Below, one piece after another: positions 23,138 to 34,437 of a DNA stretch of 64,000 nucleotides. The stretch's first letter is position 1. The number at the start of each line of letters is the position of its first letter. The position numbers and the translations under genes are program-made. The DNA is taken from assembly GCA_025765615.1 (NCBI GenBank), contig JAIVFJ010000023.1, positions 310,001 through 374,000 on the forward strand, in the 5' to 3' direction. Under the pieces are notes generated by a model that worked only from the letters and a program-made list of their open reading frames with translations, was not told the origin of the DNA and did no database searches. The stretch comes from Zopfochytrium polystomum (taxonomy: Eukaryota > Chytridiomycota > Chytridiomycetes > Chytridiales > Chytridiaceae).

Positions 23138-24751
23138 TCATCTCCCCCTTTTAGGCCTCTTCTGCAACTTGGTGGGGTACCTGGTCTTGAACTTGAGCAG
23201 AAGGTCTTGGCAGTGAGTGAGGTTTGACTCAGGTTCCCAGGTGTTGTCAGCATCTGAGTAACCCTTCCACTTAACAAGGAACTTGAGTGTCCTTCCAAAC
23301 CACTTGGCATCTAAGATTTGTTCAACCTCAAATTCCTCTTCACCTTCTACCTCAACTGGAGGAGGAGGAGGAACAACTCTGCCTGGAATGGAATTGGCCA
23401 CAAACTTCTCCAAAAGGCTGACATGGAAAACTGGGTGGATCTTCATGGATGCAGGGAGATCCAGCTTGAAGGTGACTGGATTGATTTGCTCCAAGATCTT
23501 GAAAGGTCTCAACTTGAGGTTGTCTAGCTTGGGACTTGGTCTTTTGGACTGCAAGTTCTTCCTCATGCCTGGCCAGTAAAAGTCTCTGGAAACAAGCTCA
23601 TATGTCTTGTGCTCCCCTGGGTGTCCAGCTGTTGCTGCATCATGCCTTGTCTTGAGTATCTCAAGTTTTTCCTCTTCTTGGCTGATTTGAATCTTGTGAG
23701 GCTTGGGGTCCTTGGAAATAGCATGGGCCCACACACTGTCAGGAAGCAGTGAAAGGTGTGTCTTGAATGGTGGGGTGAAACCATCTCCCCCTTCAGGTGC
23801 AAGGTCTGTCCTTCTGTGCTCATCAGCAGTGGGGCTTGAATTGTTGACTGGGAACTGTGATTCTTGAATCTTTGACTGAGGGTTCTGTTCTTGGCAAAGA
23901 CTGTGAGCTGTGGAGCTTGAATCTTGAACTTGGACTGTGAACTGTGGTACTTGAATCTTTGACTGTGGGTTCTGTGAACTACAGACTTGGCCATGACTGT
24001 GAGCTCTATGAGCTGTGCTGGAATCTTGACTATGAACTGTGAACTGTGAAACTTGAATCTTGGCTGGGATCTGTGAGCTGCAGGCTGATACTGGAGCTGT
24101 CATTTGTGGTTGACCTTGGATACTAGGCTGAGAGCCTTGAATCAGGGACTTGAGAGCATGAGACTTGGAGGCTTGACTTGAGTTTTGGGTGACTGTTCCA
24201 ATTGGTGGAGGTTGGACTTGACCAGTGACCCAATCAATGGCAGGGTTCTGGGCTTGCAGCCATGGTAATCCCAGGATGACAGAGAATGTGGGTGAGCCAA
24301 GATCCAATACTTCCAGGTTGACCATGGATGGTGGAAAGTCTTGGATGTGGAGGTTTAGCTTGGTTTCATGGCTGATTTCCTTGAACAGAGCATGATTGGC
24401 AAAGTGGACCTTGAGGGGTGTGGATTTCTTGATCGTAGGAATGGCACAAGACTTGGCAAGGGTGGCATCAATGATGTTGCAGGATGATCCAGAGTCTATA
24501 AGGGCCTTGGTTGTGATGGTTGACTTGGGTGAGAGTTGAATCTTGACATCCATGGTGAGTTGGTGGGGCTTGGAATCTGAGGTGTTTGTGGTGCTGGTGG
24601 TGGTGATGAAACAGGGGCAGCTTGGAGGAGGATCCAGGGAATTGCCCCTCAGTGAGCCTGGACCTGGGATTTTGGGTGCTTCTTCCTTGAGCAGTCCTTG
24701 ACAGCGTGTTCCTTGGAGCCACAGTAGAAACATAGTCCCTGCTGGGCCCAC
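23138..24751 (-). pseudogene. pol: Deleted Pol of chromovirus copy 1: protease, HHCC finger, chromodomain
   Basis: Open frame overlapping the end of gag in the -1 frame. In order: aspartic protease with intact ALIDSGSSCNIID and the flap/ILG region (VILGLPWL); a spacer of about three 30-residue repeats built on KIQ.(S/P)QFTV; the integrase zinc finger (HDAATAGHP...FYWPGM, with H-x3-H visible and the two Cys not in the expected place); the end of the integrase C-terminal domain (PFKILEQINPVTFKLDLP); and a chromodomain (EVEQILDAKW...FLVKWKGYSDADNTWEPE) ending in a basic tail. The reverse transcriptase/RNase H and integrase core are missing without breaking the frame. Chromodomains of this clade tether integrase to modified chromatin. 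Confidence 0.88.
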
Positions 24752-25572
24752 CTTGTTTTCTCCTCTTGGCTCAGAGGACTCTTAGGAAGTGTCTCAACTG
24801 CATCCACTTGCATGTGATCAGGAACTGTAAGAGCTTGAGGGACTGGGGTAGGCCTTGATCTAGTTCCTACTTGTCTTTGCTTCAGCCTCTTGGAGTAGAG
24901 TCTGTTGTCAATCTTGGTGGCAAGGAGAATGTACTCTTCCAAGGTCTCAGGGATGTGCAGAGACTGGGAGAGCATGTCTTGGATAGACTCATGGAGACCA
25001 TCATGGTACAGCTCCATCAGAGCTGCATCAGTGTATCCAGAGTTTCTGGCTAGTTGCTTGAATTGGTTGGTGTAGGCCACACAAGATTGCTTTCCTTGCT
25101 TGATATGCTTGAGCTTGGATCTTGCTGTCCAAGATGTGTAGGGGTCACCAAAGGTAGCTTCCAGTCCCTCCCAGAGCTCTTGCAGGGTGGTGGGTGTGCT
25201 TGGGAGAGATCTGTACCATGATTGAGCTTGACCAGACAGGAGGGTGCTTGTGAAAAGAACCTTGACTTGTTCACTGGGAAATCTTGAAGGTTGGAGAAGG
25301 ATGACATTCTCCACAGTGGCCATAAAGTTCCTCAGGTCTTTGGCCAGCCCAGTGAACTTGTCAGGGCTGGGAACCTTGGGCTCTCTTGCTTGGTTGGCTT
25401 GGGGCAGGGGAAGAGCTTGATGTTCTTTTTGGTGAAGTTGTTGTTGAAGCTGGTGCTGCTGGTGAAGGACTTGTTCTTGAAGTTGGTGTGTCTGTCTTGA
25501 GAGGGCTTGTAATTGGTCCATCAAGGCTTGGAAGGCAGTTGCATCAGGGAAGGTGTTGTTTGGGTCAGACAT
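24649..25572 (-). CDS. gag: Gag of chromovirus copy 1
   Basis: 307 residues. Gln-rich coiled-coil N-terminus, a capsid-like central part (PDKFTGLAKDLRNFMATVEN ... SQAQSWYRSLPST-type motif, typical Ty3/gypsy retrotrans_gag) and a C-terminal zinc knuckle CFYCGSKEHAVKDC (C-x2-C-x4-H-x4-C). Forms the virus-like particle and binds RNA. The stop lies inside the pol frame, about 100 nt after pol opens, suggesting -1 frameshifting for Gag-Pol. Confidence 0.9.
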   Translation of the reverse strand: MSDPNNTFPDATAFQALMDQLQALSRQTHQLQEQVLHQQHQLQQQLHQKEHQALPLPQANQAREPKVPSPDKFTGLAKDLRNFMATVENVILLQPSRFPSEQVKVLFTSTLLSGQAQSWYRSLPSTPTTLQELWEGLEATFGDPYTSWTARSKLKHIKQGKQSCVAYTNQFKQLARNSGYTDAALMELYHDGLHESIQDMLSQSLHIPETLEEYILLATKIDNRLYSKRLKQRQVGTRSRPTPVPQALTVPDHMQVDAVETLPKSPLSQEEKTRWAQQGLCFYCGSKEHAVKDCSRKKHPKSQVQAH

Positions 25573-25612
25573 GATGGCAGAGAGTAGTAGGAGAGGGTGA
25601 AGTGAATTATGA

Positions 25613-25925
25613 TGTCAGGAACAGGGCAGGACAAGGCAAGGCATGGCAGACAAGGAACTGAGAGGAGTGATGATTGTATTGGAAACAATAATTCACTTGA
25701 GGGATGGGACAGGTCCCCCATCCCCCTTTTATACCTTTTGAGAGTGTTCCTTGTCAAGACTCAAAGAAAGTTCCAGAAAGAGCAATTAGTAATACAATGA
25801 TACCAATGATACCAATGACAACAAGACAAGTCAGGAAAGCAAAGAAGGTTCCAGAAGGTTCCAGAAGGTTCCATGAAGGAATGTCCTAGAATGTTCCAGA
25901 GGTTTCCAGAGGGTGATTCATAACA
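25613..25925 (-). repeat. LTR-A, 5' LTR of chromovirus copy 1
   Basis: Matches 22825-23137 with no difference seen. Contains TATAAAAG and the self-primer AAGTGAATTAT, both read on the minus strand. The PBS ATAATTCACTT follows directly outside it at about 25600-25610. Confidence 0.92.
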
Positions 25926-26586
25926 GAAGGGCACCAACAGACTTGAGTTGGCGTGGAGCGATAAAGCTTGTTTAGAGCGTGAGCCCTTGTCTTGTTAAGA
26001 GCGAAGCACCCTTTGTTGCCAAAGTAGATGGAGAGCCGATGCTCTCAGACAGATTGGTCTTGTTTAGAGTGCAGAGCACACCCTTTTCTTGTAAGAGTGA
26101 AGCGCCCTATACGAACGAGGTATCGACCTGAGGTAGAACTTGAAGAGCTATACAGGTCAAGGTAGAGGGTAAGTTGACTCAGATAAGAATAATGGTTTTT
26201 GTTTGTTGTATTCGAGGGTAGAGAGAGAGCAGGCAGATGTGATCAGGATCTGGGACTGATGTGGTCTACCCAGACTGGGGATTGAAACCACCTCTAAGCA
26301 CTCGTACAGTGTCAGAGATTGAGAAAAGGTGTAGGTAATGTGTGCAAACTCCAACACTTGTGACGCCGCCTTCTACACTGCAACTTCAACATTATTCACT
26401 GGATTGGATAGTTCATTTCTGATGGCCTGCTTTCCCTAGGTGTTGACGGAAAAATTGAAGAGCTGGACCTGGAACGCTGAACCACTTCTTCTTGCCCACT
26501 TGCAGACTTGCAGACCAAAATTACAGGATACGACAAGAAAAGCAGCACAAAAACATTAACCTCCTCAAGTTCTTTTTCTCCTTGAT
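25926..26586. other. Unassigned, repeat-bounded
   Basis: About 25960-26110 has two imperfect repeats of a (T)GTTTAGAG(C/T)G...CTTGT(T/A)AGAG(C/T)GAAGC unit. No coding similarity. Contains GTGACGCCGCCTTCTACACTGCAACTTC, matching the end of repeat C. Confidence 0.4.
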
Positions 26587-26735
26587 CGGATGATACATAA
26601 TGATATGAATGCTATAATAGTTGCAAGGTGAGTGTGACCGGCATAGAGTAAAAAGCTCTCCTATATTATCTGCTTGAGCAGAGGAGTCTTGTGCCTCTTG
26701 CTGGTAGCCAGTCAGTCCCGCCTGACTATAATGAA
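26587..26735 (-). repeat. LTR-B remnant with internal deletion
   Basis: Contains GATACATAATGAT, CTCTCCTATATTATCTGCTTGAGCAG and, after a deletion, TCTTGTGCCTCTTGCTGGTAGCCAGTCAG in inverted LTR-B order. Confidence 0.6.
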
Positions 26736-26957
26736 AGAGCTATTTGGCTCCTTGGCCACAAATGGGTCCATGTAGCCTGGGAGCCCCTCTTGTCTATGTG
26801 TTCATAATCATGTAAATTCTTCTTGTCTATTATCTTCAGTTATTTTCATTCTTCCTTCCTTTCATTTTTCTTCTTCCCTTCTTTTTCTGTCTCTTCTCTT
26901 GTTCCTAAAGCCACACTCTCTATAAATAGCCGCCCTGGGAGAAGCAGCATCATTAAT

Positions 26958-27071
26958 CTCAACTATCTTTCCAAATGTAACCCCAGCCTTCAAATAAATT
27001 TAGATTTGTACAACTCTGAACCTTTCTTTCCCCTCTTTTAAGGAAGCCTACGTGGCCTCTCCAACCAGCCC
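26958..27071 (+). repeat. Second copy of the 16928-17083 repeat
   Basis: See shared strings listed for 16928-17083. Ends directly at LTR-B (27075), so the LTR inserted beside or into it. Confidence 0.55.
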
Positions 27072-27074
27072 TGG

Positions 27075-27486
27075 TGTTAGGCAGGACTGACTGGCTAGGA
27101 GCAAGAGGCACAAGACAGACCCAAACCTATTGTGACTGTCAGTTATTGTTTTCACAATGCCCATGGGAGAGCAAGCCACCGCCAATGCAGACCTGGGCAC
27201 TGGCTTGCGTGGTTGACAAATACTCTGAGTATTGAGTGGAACAGAAGCCTGGTGTTAACAGTTTTCCTCCTCCTGCTCAAGCAGATAATATAGGAGAGGT
27301 TTTTCCCCTTTGCCAGTCACACTCGCCTAGCAACTGTTACTGCGTCCATATCATCATTATGTATCAATTATTCATAACAGACTTTTTTTCTCTTTCTCTC
27401 CAAGTTGGGGAGAAGGACCACCCACAAACACTCATCTCCACTTCATTCACTCCTTCCACTCACTCACTCAGAGTAGACTGTTTACA
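27075..27486 (+). repeat. LTR-B, complete copy
   Basis: 412 bp, TGTTAGGCAGGACTGACTGG ... GACTGTTTACA. Flanks CCTGG (27070-27074) and GCTGG (27487-27491) differ at one base, compatible with an aged target duplication. Confidence 0.75.
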
Positions 27487-28380
27487 GCTGGCTTGATACT
27501 GAATCAGACAAGTAACCTTTGCGTTGAGAAACGCTTCTAATAGTGCTTTGAACCTTTGAAGGTAGTTGTCCACATCAAGTTTGTTCATGAAAACCCACGT
27601 AGCCTTCATGAGGCGCGTTGACCTAGAGGTGTCAGAACCAACTCCCAGGATTTTGTTCCATGAGAGATTTAAACTCTGAAATTGTGGCAAACCAGAAACA
27701 AGAGTACTTCGAGTTCACTGCTTCCTGACGGTTCAAGGGAGCATGGGGAGGTCTCAAACGTGATTTTCTCCATGCGATTTGCCCCCCTACTGCTTTGGAG
27801 CGCTTCAAGGTTTTGTAGACCTTGCGAAATTGGAGATTTCCGTTTCTCAGTCGAACTAGTCTTCTCTGGTCTCGGTCATCCAGGCGAAAACCGTAAGAGA
27901 CGGAGGTAACATGAGTGATTCAGGGTGGACAATGGCAGTAGCGAGATCATGCCTTCCCCCTTTCGATTTTCCATTCCTCGTTGTTCCATCCCACACAAGC
28001 GAAACATGCTATTTGGTCACAATCGCTTGCGGGTTTGTCGTGGGTTCGAGAAAGAAGCCAGCGTTTGCTCACGAGGAAGACGAGAAAGTTAATTAGGTAA
28101 AGTATTAGAGGGTGTGCTCGTTGAAGGGAAGCGAATTATCAAGGAAGGCCACTGCAGGCCGAGTTTTCCGCACTTACCAGGCCACGCCGCAATGACACGC
28201 TTCCTAGCATTGGGAGCGGCGCCCGGTGGTCGCCAGCCCGAAAAGTTCCTGCAATCGTGCCAACCACCACAGCCAGCCGCCCCTTGACGACAGGCGTGTT
28301 GGAAGGTTTCGTGTTTTTTTATATTATTTTTAATACATTTTTATCATTTTCCCGAAAAACTGAGGCCAGCAGCGGCACAA
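27487..28380. other. Intergenic, upstream of exportin-6
   Basis: No recognisable ORF. The last about 70 bp before the exportin ATG are AT-rich (TTTTTTTATATTATTTTTAA at about 28313-28332), plausibly the core promoter. Confidence 0.4.
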
Positions 28381-31300
28381 ATGGATGAGCTCAATGCGAT
28401 CCTTGCGGAGTACTTTGCCCCAGAGGCGAATACGTCCCATGCTCGAAAACGAGAACTGGAAAATTCCCTGGAGGCCATCAAAACTGGCCCAGACGCATTC
28501 GCAACGGCCAGCGTCGTCTTGTCCCAAGATGGACACTCGCATCTGATGTACTGGTTCTGTCTCAGCATATACGGCGTATGTCAATCGGTACCTCAAATTT
28601 CGCGACAGCTAAATCCCTCCATCCGATCTTCACAGGATCGCCTGATGCGATGGATCATCCTCACAGACCCTGAGAGATCCGAATTACGCGAAAATCTCTG
28701 GAACCTGCTGGTTGCTCGGGGTTCGCGCCTTCCACCGATCGCCCTCAACAAACTTGTTAAGCTGATTGCTGATCTCGGGAAGATGGAATTTCCGCAGTCC
28801 TGGGCGACGTTTTTCGATGATATTATCTCTCTCAGATTTTCTTCGTTGGAAATAAGCTTGAAAATGCTCAAAGTGGCAGTCGAGGAATTCACGTCACCAA
28901 AGGGTGGAACAGCAACGCTGAGACGTCAAAGACTGAAGCACGGATTAACCTCGCAAAGCGCAAAAATAATTGCTACAGTATTACCAATACTGCAGGATTG
29001 GCTTCAGCACACTGCAGACTCACCATCATCCCCACTTTTCAGTGGCGCGATTGGATTGCCACCCCGAGATTCAGCATTCATTTCTACAATTCCCTCACGT
29101 CAAATCAATGGATATAAAGATCAGCCCGCTGCTATTTGCGAGCTATCTCTGCAAATCATCGCACTGGTTTTTGCAGCCGTTCCTATTTCAGAGGACCTGT
29201 TCGTGCCGTCCGTTGTCGGGATCTGCTTGAAGTTCGCTCGAGTTACCAAAGGAGACCAAACGGACTTTGCGTGCCTGGCTTTAACGACCATAAACGAGCT
29301 GCTGAGCCATAATTACATCCCGCCAGACTTTGTGGAGTTCACCCTGCGCTTGTCGCTGGAAGTCTGCGGATTGCTTCGGTATCTTTTGAGTAAAAGTAAT
29401 TCAGATTCCAGTTTGCTTGAATGTTTAGACGAAGAGTTTGTACTCCAATCCTTTTTTGGTCATTCATGAAGGTAACCCTTTTCGGCCAGATATCGCGTAA
29501 AGTTTATAGATTTCCTTCAATGCTTCGTTGCAAAAAACGTGAAACGCGCCGAATCTATACCCGGATTTCCAATGGATGACTTTCTTTCTCTTCTTTTTCA
29601 ATTTACCTTCGTCCAGGTGATTTCCTGAATGTCCGAGCGTGAAAAATTTCTAATGACCTGCGCGAAAGACATCGACGGAACACTTCTTGTGGTGTTTGAG
29701 TGCATGGGAGACCTTCGTCGACTATCTGAACGAGTGCAAAGGAAAAGGAGAAGCCTTGCAAGTTGATCGGTACGACTTTCGACAATTAGCTCTCTCTAAC
29801 TCACAAGAAAAAAATGACAGATACCAAGTCGGCCTAGTGCAACTGGCTTACGCGATCGTTGGACTACTGATGGAAGGAAACGGTGCGAAGGCTCTTCCCC
29901 GACTACAGAATTCGAAGATGTCATTGGTAAGCCAAACAAGCAATCTTGGAGAACTTACTTATTGTTAGGACATCTCTGGGTCGGAGGAACTGAGAAATTC
30001 CTGCAGTGCTCTCATCGGTGGGTCTTAAGTCGACATTTCGCAACTAAATTGCAGGATTTTAGGAAGAATTGCAGATCTGTACGAGGAACCTCTCATTCAG
30101 CTCATTCGAGAATGCCTATTCTCTTTTGTCGAGGTCCTTCGACATCCATCCGTTTCCAACTATGGTGAGAAGCTGCGATTATTTCAAGTTTACAAGAAAT
30201 TTTCTGATCCGCGACAACAGATTTCCAGGATGCCGCTATCGTGTGTCAACTTGTTGGACAAACCAATGAACTCTTTACTCGCCATTTCGAAGGTCTTCTT
30301 GACGTAGGAGAAGCTCTAGTCAAAGGACTCCTGGCTGTGCTCGATTTGGCACTTTCATCGGCACATGCGCACGAACTGGCAGTCAAATGGTATGATAAGT
30401 TTAATCTCTGCTATCTAATTGAGTGAAGCTGTGTGATATGCATTGGCACCATAAATCTTTTCGTGAGATGGATCAGTCTTTTCGGCTCTCAACGTCTTCT
30501 GCAGCCTGATGTCCTTGAAAAGCGGTTTGAAGATCTCCTTAATGGTGTTGTCACCAATTGCGTTCGAGGAATAAGAGCGCCGGTATTTGCCTTGAACTTT
30601 TCTGCCTGCATTCGCAGCTGACCTTTTCGAAGATCGAGGCTATCTCAATCCAAGCATCCGAATTACTCGTCTCCGCAACTTATGCGATCCGGTCCACATT
30701 CTCTCATCCACTTGTCCGAAGCCTCCTTTCTTCTATTCATTCACAAGCAAACTCCTTCCCCAGCCAATCACGACGGAACATTTATAGAGTTGCGTCGTTC
30801 TACTTTGTTCTTCCACTCGGGGGGGCGTCACTCTCGAAGGAGGTCAGCGTTCGCTCTCTCCTTGCTTTGCTAAACCTCGTACTCAGGAATGGTCTTCGCG
30901 GCAAAGCTCCCTTGTGGCATTCTTTCATGACATAACATTTCCGTTAGAAGACATTCTCAATTCCGACAGTCTAGCAACCCTATCACAACAGGCCCATGGT
31001 TTGATACGTATGTTTTATTGGTTATACTAAAATATGTGAGCCAGTAAAAGTACTTGTTTGTTCGAGCCTCTCGGCTCTGGAAGCCAGCATTGAGTCCGTT
31101 GAGAACGAGTCGCTTCAATCCAAGGACATGGTTTTTAGTGTCGTCAAAGCGATCACACCGAAAGTGCTGTCGCTTATCGCACTTTACCTCCAAGACGGAG
31201 GTCAGCTACTGTTGTTGCTATGTATGTTCATTTAAGACGATTCTCTTAACAGACCAGTTGTGCTGTGTGCTCGATTTTATTCTTGGCACATTTCGTTCAC

Positions 31301-32372
31301 TTCGAAAGCAAGTTTCAAGAGAATACGAAATGCTCACCTGGCAAACGCTGCGGGCTTTCCTCGAAATTCTCTCGGAAGAGAATATCTGTTTTCTTTCTTC
31401 GAGCGAAGCGGGTCTCTCTATGCTCGACAAGTTCTTGCAGCTGCTGATTTTGTTCGTCGAGGACAACTCAAACAAAACGACACAACTTTTGCCAAGCGTC
31501 ATAAAATTTCTACAGGCATCGTTCTTTCAGCGGGGAATCCAAGTATGGATCTGCCCTTTCTTGCCAATTTTCACTGAACCAAAGCGCAAGGATGTTAGTG
31601 GCTCGGAGCCAGTCAAATCACGTTACTACGACTTGATATGCCGCATCGTTTTGTGCCACCAGTCGTATTTTCTTGGTAGTCAGGTCCGCATGCGCGCAAA
31701 ACATTCGAATTCCGCTTCACCACATTACACCGAACTGAGCCATTTGCTTCAGGTAGGTTTACTCGGCGCCTTCGTCAGACTCCACCGAGATTTTAAGACG
31801 CCGTTACAGCTCATCGCGAATTCCTTTGCGGACTCCAGCTCCGAAATATTTCGCCAAAACCTTCACATCCTAGGGCTCTTAAACGAAAAGCTTTTTCTTT
31901 TTAGCAAGGTCAGAGCTCTTTCTTTCAGGATGGAGTCATGAATTAGAACCGCAACACAGGATATCTTCGTTCAGACGATGATGATTCCATTCTTGGACAT
32001 GTTCTTCAAAATCCTTCTTCGGCGCAACTACGACTTTATGCGCGAGGACATTATTCGTCAAGTCTGTGCAATGATGACAGCCAACTTGGTGAAGATGAAG
32101 TCTGAGGTAGTCGCAGTAGATGATATGCTGTCCTTGAAGGTTGATATCGTATTTTGGGGCACTCCAGTTTATTCCTATATTTCTTAGCAACTTCTGCTCG
32201 GACCTTGACGCGAAACAGAAGTCTGTTCTTTGTGGTTACCTGACCGCTGTCGAGGTGAATTGAAAGGTGTATTATCTTACTTTTATATTGAATCGTTGGG
32301 CAGGACGCATCAAACGCACCGAACCTTATTGAAGCTTTGGTGTGCGAATTCCCAACCACTCAGCAATATTAG
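28381..32372 (+). CDS. XPO6: Exportin-6 (importin-beta family), multi-exon
   Basis: Nuclear export receptor for profilin-actin, keeping actin out of the nucleus with RanGTP. Exon 1 (28381-29435) encodes the N-terminal HEAT repeats: SHARKRELENSLEAIK, RENLWNLLVARGSRLPPIALNKLVKLIADLG and SWATFFDDIISL follow the exportin-6 order. Splicing GTTTGT at 29436 to AG at 29489 joins LDEE to YRVKFIDFLQCFV, which fits the family. Later exons include TWETFVDYLNECKGKGEA, DKFLQLLILFVEDNS, LIANSFADSSSEIFRQNLHILGLLNEK and FVQTMMIPFLDMFFKILL. The final exons read NFCSDLDAKQKSVLCGYLTAVE and DASNAPNLIEALVCEF, ending at TAG 32370-32372. I count at least 12 introns of about 45-60 bp; not every junction was resolved. 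No disabling break seen. Dikaryotic fungi generally lack this receptor. Confidence 0.85.
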
Positions 32373-33010
32373 TGGACAAAGTTGGATTACTGCTTGCGTT
32401 CGCTTTTGTAGTTTTCGCAGTGGATTGGAGGACCGCTGACAGCATAAACGGGTCGCGGGTCGGTTGCAGAGCTCCAGCATCAAATGCCTTCGTTGCCCGC
32501 ATCATGCGGTGCCATAATATGTTATGATGGCGACAAGGGCTGATTTGGAGAACGCGTCAAGTGGAGATGCAGAGTGGAACTACCTAGCTCTAATACTAAA
32601 ATATAATACAGGGTCATCCAGGAAGCGAGAAAATTGCTTTTTGGCATTGCTATTAGAATTGCATATGCAGTGGCAGTGTTCTAAACCTCGAAAATCGATT
32701 TGTGCCGTTTCAGCAAATTTTAGTGAACGAGAGCTCGGACAGACAAACACAGCAATTGAGATTTGTGCGAGGGTTTCGGAAGAGTGGACCAGCCCCAAAA
32801 ATCATCGCATTTCACAAAATGCGGCGGTCACATTTGCTGTTGCAAATGCAGTGACATTGAAGGGGACCAGACAGAAAATTAAACGCATTTCCTACGACAA
32901 ATGTGTCTGGCGCTTTGTGGGATTACACTGAGGTCTCAGTGATAAAGTCTAGGGATTTTATTTGCAAAAGCAAGTGGACCTGTCATAAAACTGCAAGGAT
33001 CAGGACCCCT
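32373..33010. other. Intergenic, one unexplained frame
   Basis: A 135-codon plus-strand frame (32524-32931) has mixed hydrophilic composition and no recognisable motif. Ends against LTR-B. Treated as unproven. Confidence 0.35.
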
Positions 33011-33420
33011 TGTAAACAGTCTACTCTGAGTGAGTGAGTGGAAGGAGTGAATGAAGTGGAGATGTGTGTTTGTGGGTGGTCCTTCTCCCCAACTTGGAGA
33101 GAAAGAGAAAAACTCTGTTATGAATAATTGATACATAATGATGACATGCACGCTGTAATAGTTGCTAGGCAAGTGTGACCGGCACAGGGTAAAAACCTCT
33201 CCTATATTATCTGCTTGAGCAGGAGGAGGAAAACTGTTAACACCAGGTTTCTGTTCCACTTAATACTCAGAGTATTTGTCAACAGCGCAAGCCAGCGCCC
33301 AGGTCTGCATTGGCAGTGGCTCACTCTCCCATGGGCATCGTGAGAACGATAACTGACAGTCACAATAGGTTCGGGTCCGTCTTGTGCCTCTTGCTGCTAA
33401 CCAGTTAGTTCCACCTTACA
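33011..33420 (-). repeat. LTR-B, complete inverted copy
   Basis: 410 bp, plus strand TGTAAACAGTCTACTCTGAG ... AGTTCCACCTTACA. Flanking pentamers CCCCT and AGTTG do not match, so the ends may be rearranged. Confidence 0.75.
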
Positions 33421-33532
33421 AGTTGGACAGTGCAAACCAAAGAGATGAACTGAAGGACACTGACTAACACAGCCAAACGCCCAGAACCTGAACAACTTGA
33501 TAACCCCACTGTAATGTCAGGCGGGGAGAAGA

Positions 33533-33827
33533 TTATATTTTTATTTTATTTTTTATATTGTTCCAGCCCTGAAGGGCCGATGGGAAGAGAAAGCGCCATC
33601 AATGGTGAACCGTTATAGACTATGTCCAGGTTTCACCTCGGCAAACCCACCCCATGCACTACGGACTTACAGGGTCGTCAGGCATCTCCACCGCACCACT
33701 CCTTGTGATTCAAGACCGTACTCTTTCTTGTTGCCTTCAACAGCTGGCGTCGTGACTTGAACCCTGGGCCCTTGAGTGACAGATACCCAGACCCCCCATG
33801 CTTTCCCAGCTAGGCTCTTGTGAGGGG
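33533..33827 (-). mobile_element. Full-length tRNA-headed SINE with 15-bp target duplication
   Basis: Minus-strand order: tRNA-like head with an A-box-like TAGCTGGGAAAGC and B-box GGGTTCAAGTC about 45 nt apart; an unrelated body (GTCTTGAATCACAAGGAGTG, GTGGAGATGCCTGACGACC, GGTTTGCCGAGGTGAAACC); then a 3' stem-loop (GGCCCTTCAGGGC here, GCCCCTTCGGGGC at 9560) followed by TGGAACAATATAAAA and an A/T-rich tail. Flanked by perfect CAGGCGGGGAGAAGA at 33518-33532 and 33828-33842. An internal pol III promoter is expected; no ORF. Confidence 0.88.
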
Positions 33828-34027
33828 CAGGCGGGGAGAAGAAGATATTCTAAATGCTGGTAAATACCTGTTTCTGGCAAATGAGTTTCTTTTATTATTA
33901 TTGAGTTAAGAATGAGAGAAACAAAAGTTGAGAGTAACCGCCACAGTAAAATGTCAGGTGGGAAGTAGAAGATATTCTGAATGCCGTCGCAATTGCGACG
34001 GAAATAGCGAAACGGAAGGCTAATATA

Positions 34028-34437
34028 CAGTGGCTCACAAAATTGGGTCAATGTTTTGAATGTTGCGCTGCCAAGTGCTGTCACACATGCGTAAGACCAC
34101 CATAAAATTCGAAAAATTCAGCAAATGTTGCCTTGCAGTAGACTAAACTGCTCACAAAATTTAATTCTTCCAGCTTTTGAATGTGCAAGAAAGAGGCAAA
34201 GGAAGTGTGCTACACCATTGGCCCAATGTCCAACGAAATACGTAGTGTGACCCCAATCTGCTGCAATCACAGTTGGAATCCTTCTAGGCATACTTTCAAT
34301 CAAGTTCTGGCAAACTTCAGGGGGAATTTGCCTCCACTGGCAGCGGATTTGCTCTTGGAGCTCTGCATTGGATCTTGGATGTCTTTCATAGGAATTCAGC
34401 TGAGTTTTCAAATCTCTCCACAGATGTTTGTTGAAGT
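34028..34437 (-). pseudogene. Tc1/mariner transposase fragment with one terminal inverted repeat
   Basis: A TIR-like CAGTGGCTCACAAAATTGG starts right after TA at 34026-34027. On the minus strand about 34190-34437 encodes the end of a Tc1-type DDE transposase: WRDLKTQLNSYERHPRSNAE, QIRCQWRQIPPEVCQNLIES and MPRRIPTVI. The 5' transposase part is cut off where repeat C begins, so catalytic residues are not in the fragment. Confidence 0.75.

Larger units (their letters stand above)
22825..25925 (-). mobile_element. Ty3/gypsy chromovirus, internally deleted copy 1
   Basis: 3101 bp, minus orientation. LTRs 25613-25925 (5') and 22825-23137 (3'), both 313 bp, TG...CA, no differences seen by eye, so a recent insertion. 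Flanked by GAAGG at 22820-22824 and 25926-25930, a perfect 5-bp target duplication. Order read on the minus strand: LTR, self-priming PBS, Gag with zinc knuckle, protease, a repeat-rich spacer, an integrase HHCC finger, the tail of the integrase C-terminal domain, a chromodomain, a purine tract (AAAAGGGGGAGATGA) and the LTR. Reverse transcriptase, RNase H and the integrase catalytic core are absent. Confidence 0.93.

Noticed and set aside
22960..23140. CRISPR-like array from the repeated GGTTCCAGAA units
   Set aside because: The short repeats are direct repeats within the U3 of LTR-A, have no unique spacers of constant length, and the genome is eukaryotic.
22825..25925. Endogenous virus with an envelope gene
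   Set aside because: No env-like frame; chromodomain, 5-bp duplication and self-priming fit a Ty3/gypsy LTR retrotransposon.
32524..32931. 135-codon ORF after exportin-6
   Set aside because: No recognisable motif, low internal structure and a position next to a repeat; length alone is not evidence.
33600..33827. Functional tRNA gene
   Set aside because: The A- and B-box-like signals are part of the SINE head; the acceptor and anticodon arms do not pair as a working tRNA and it is joined to a SINE body.
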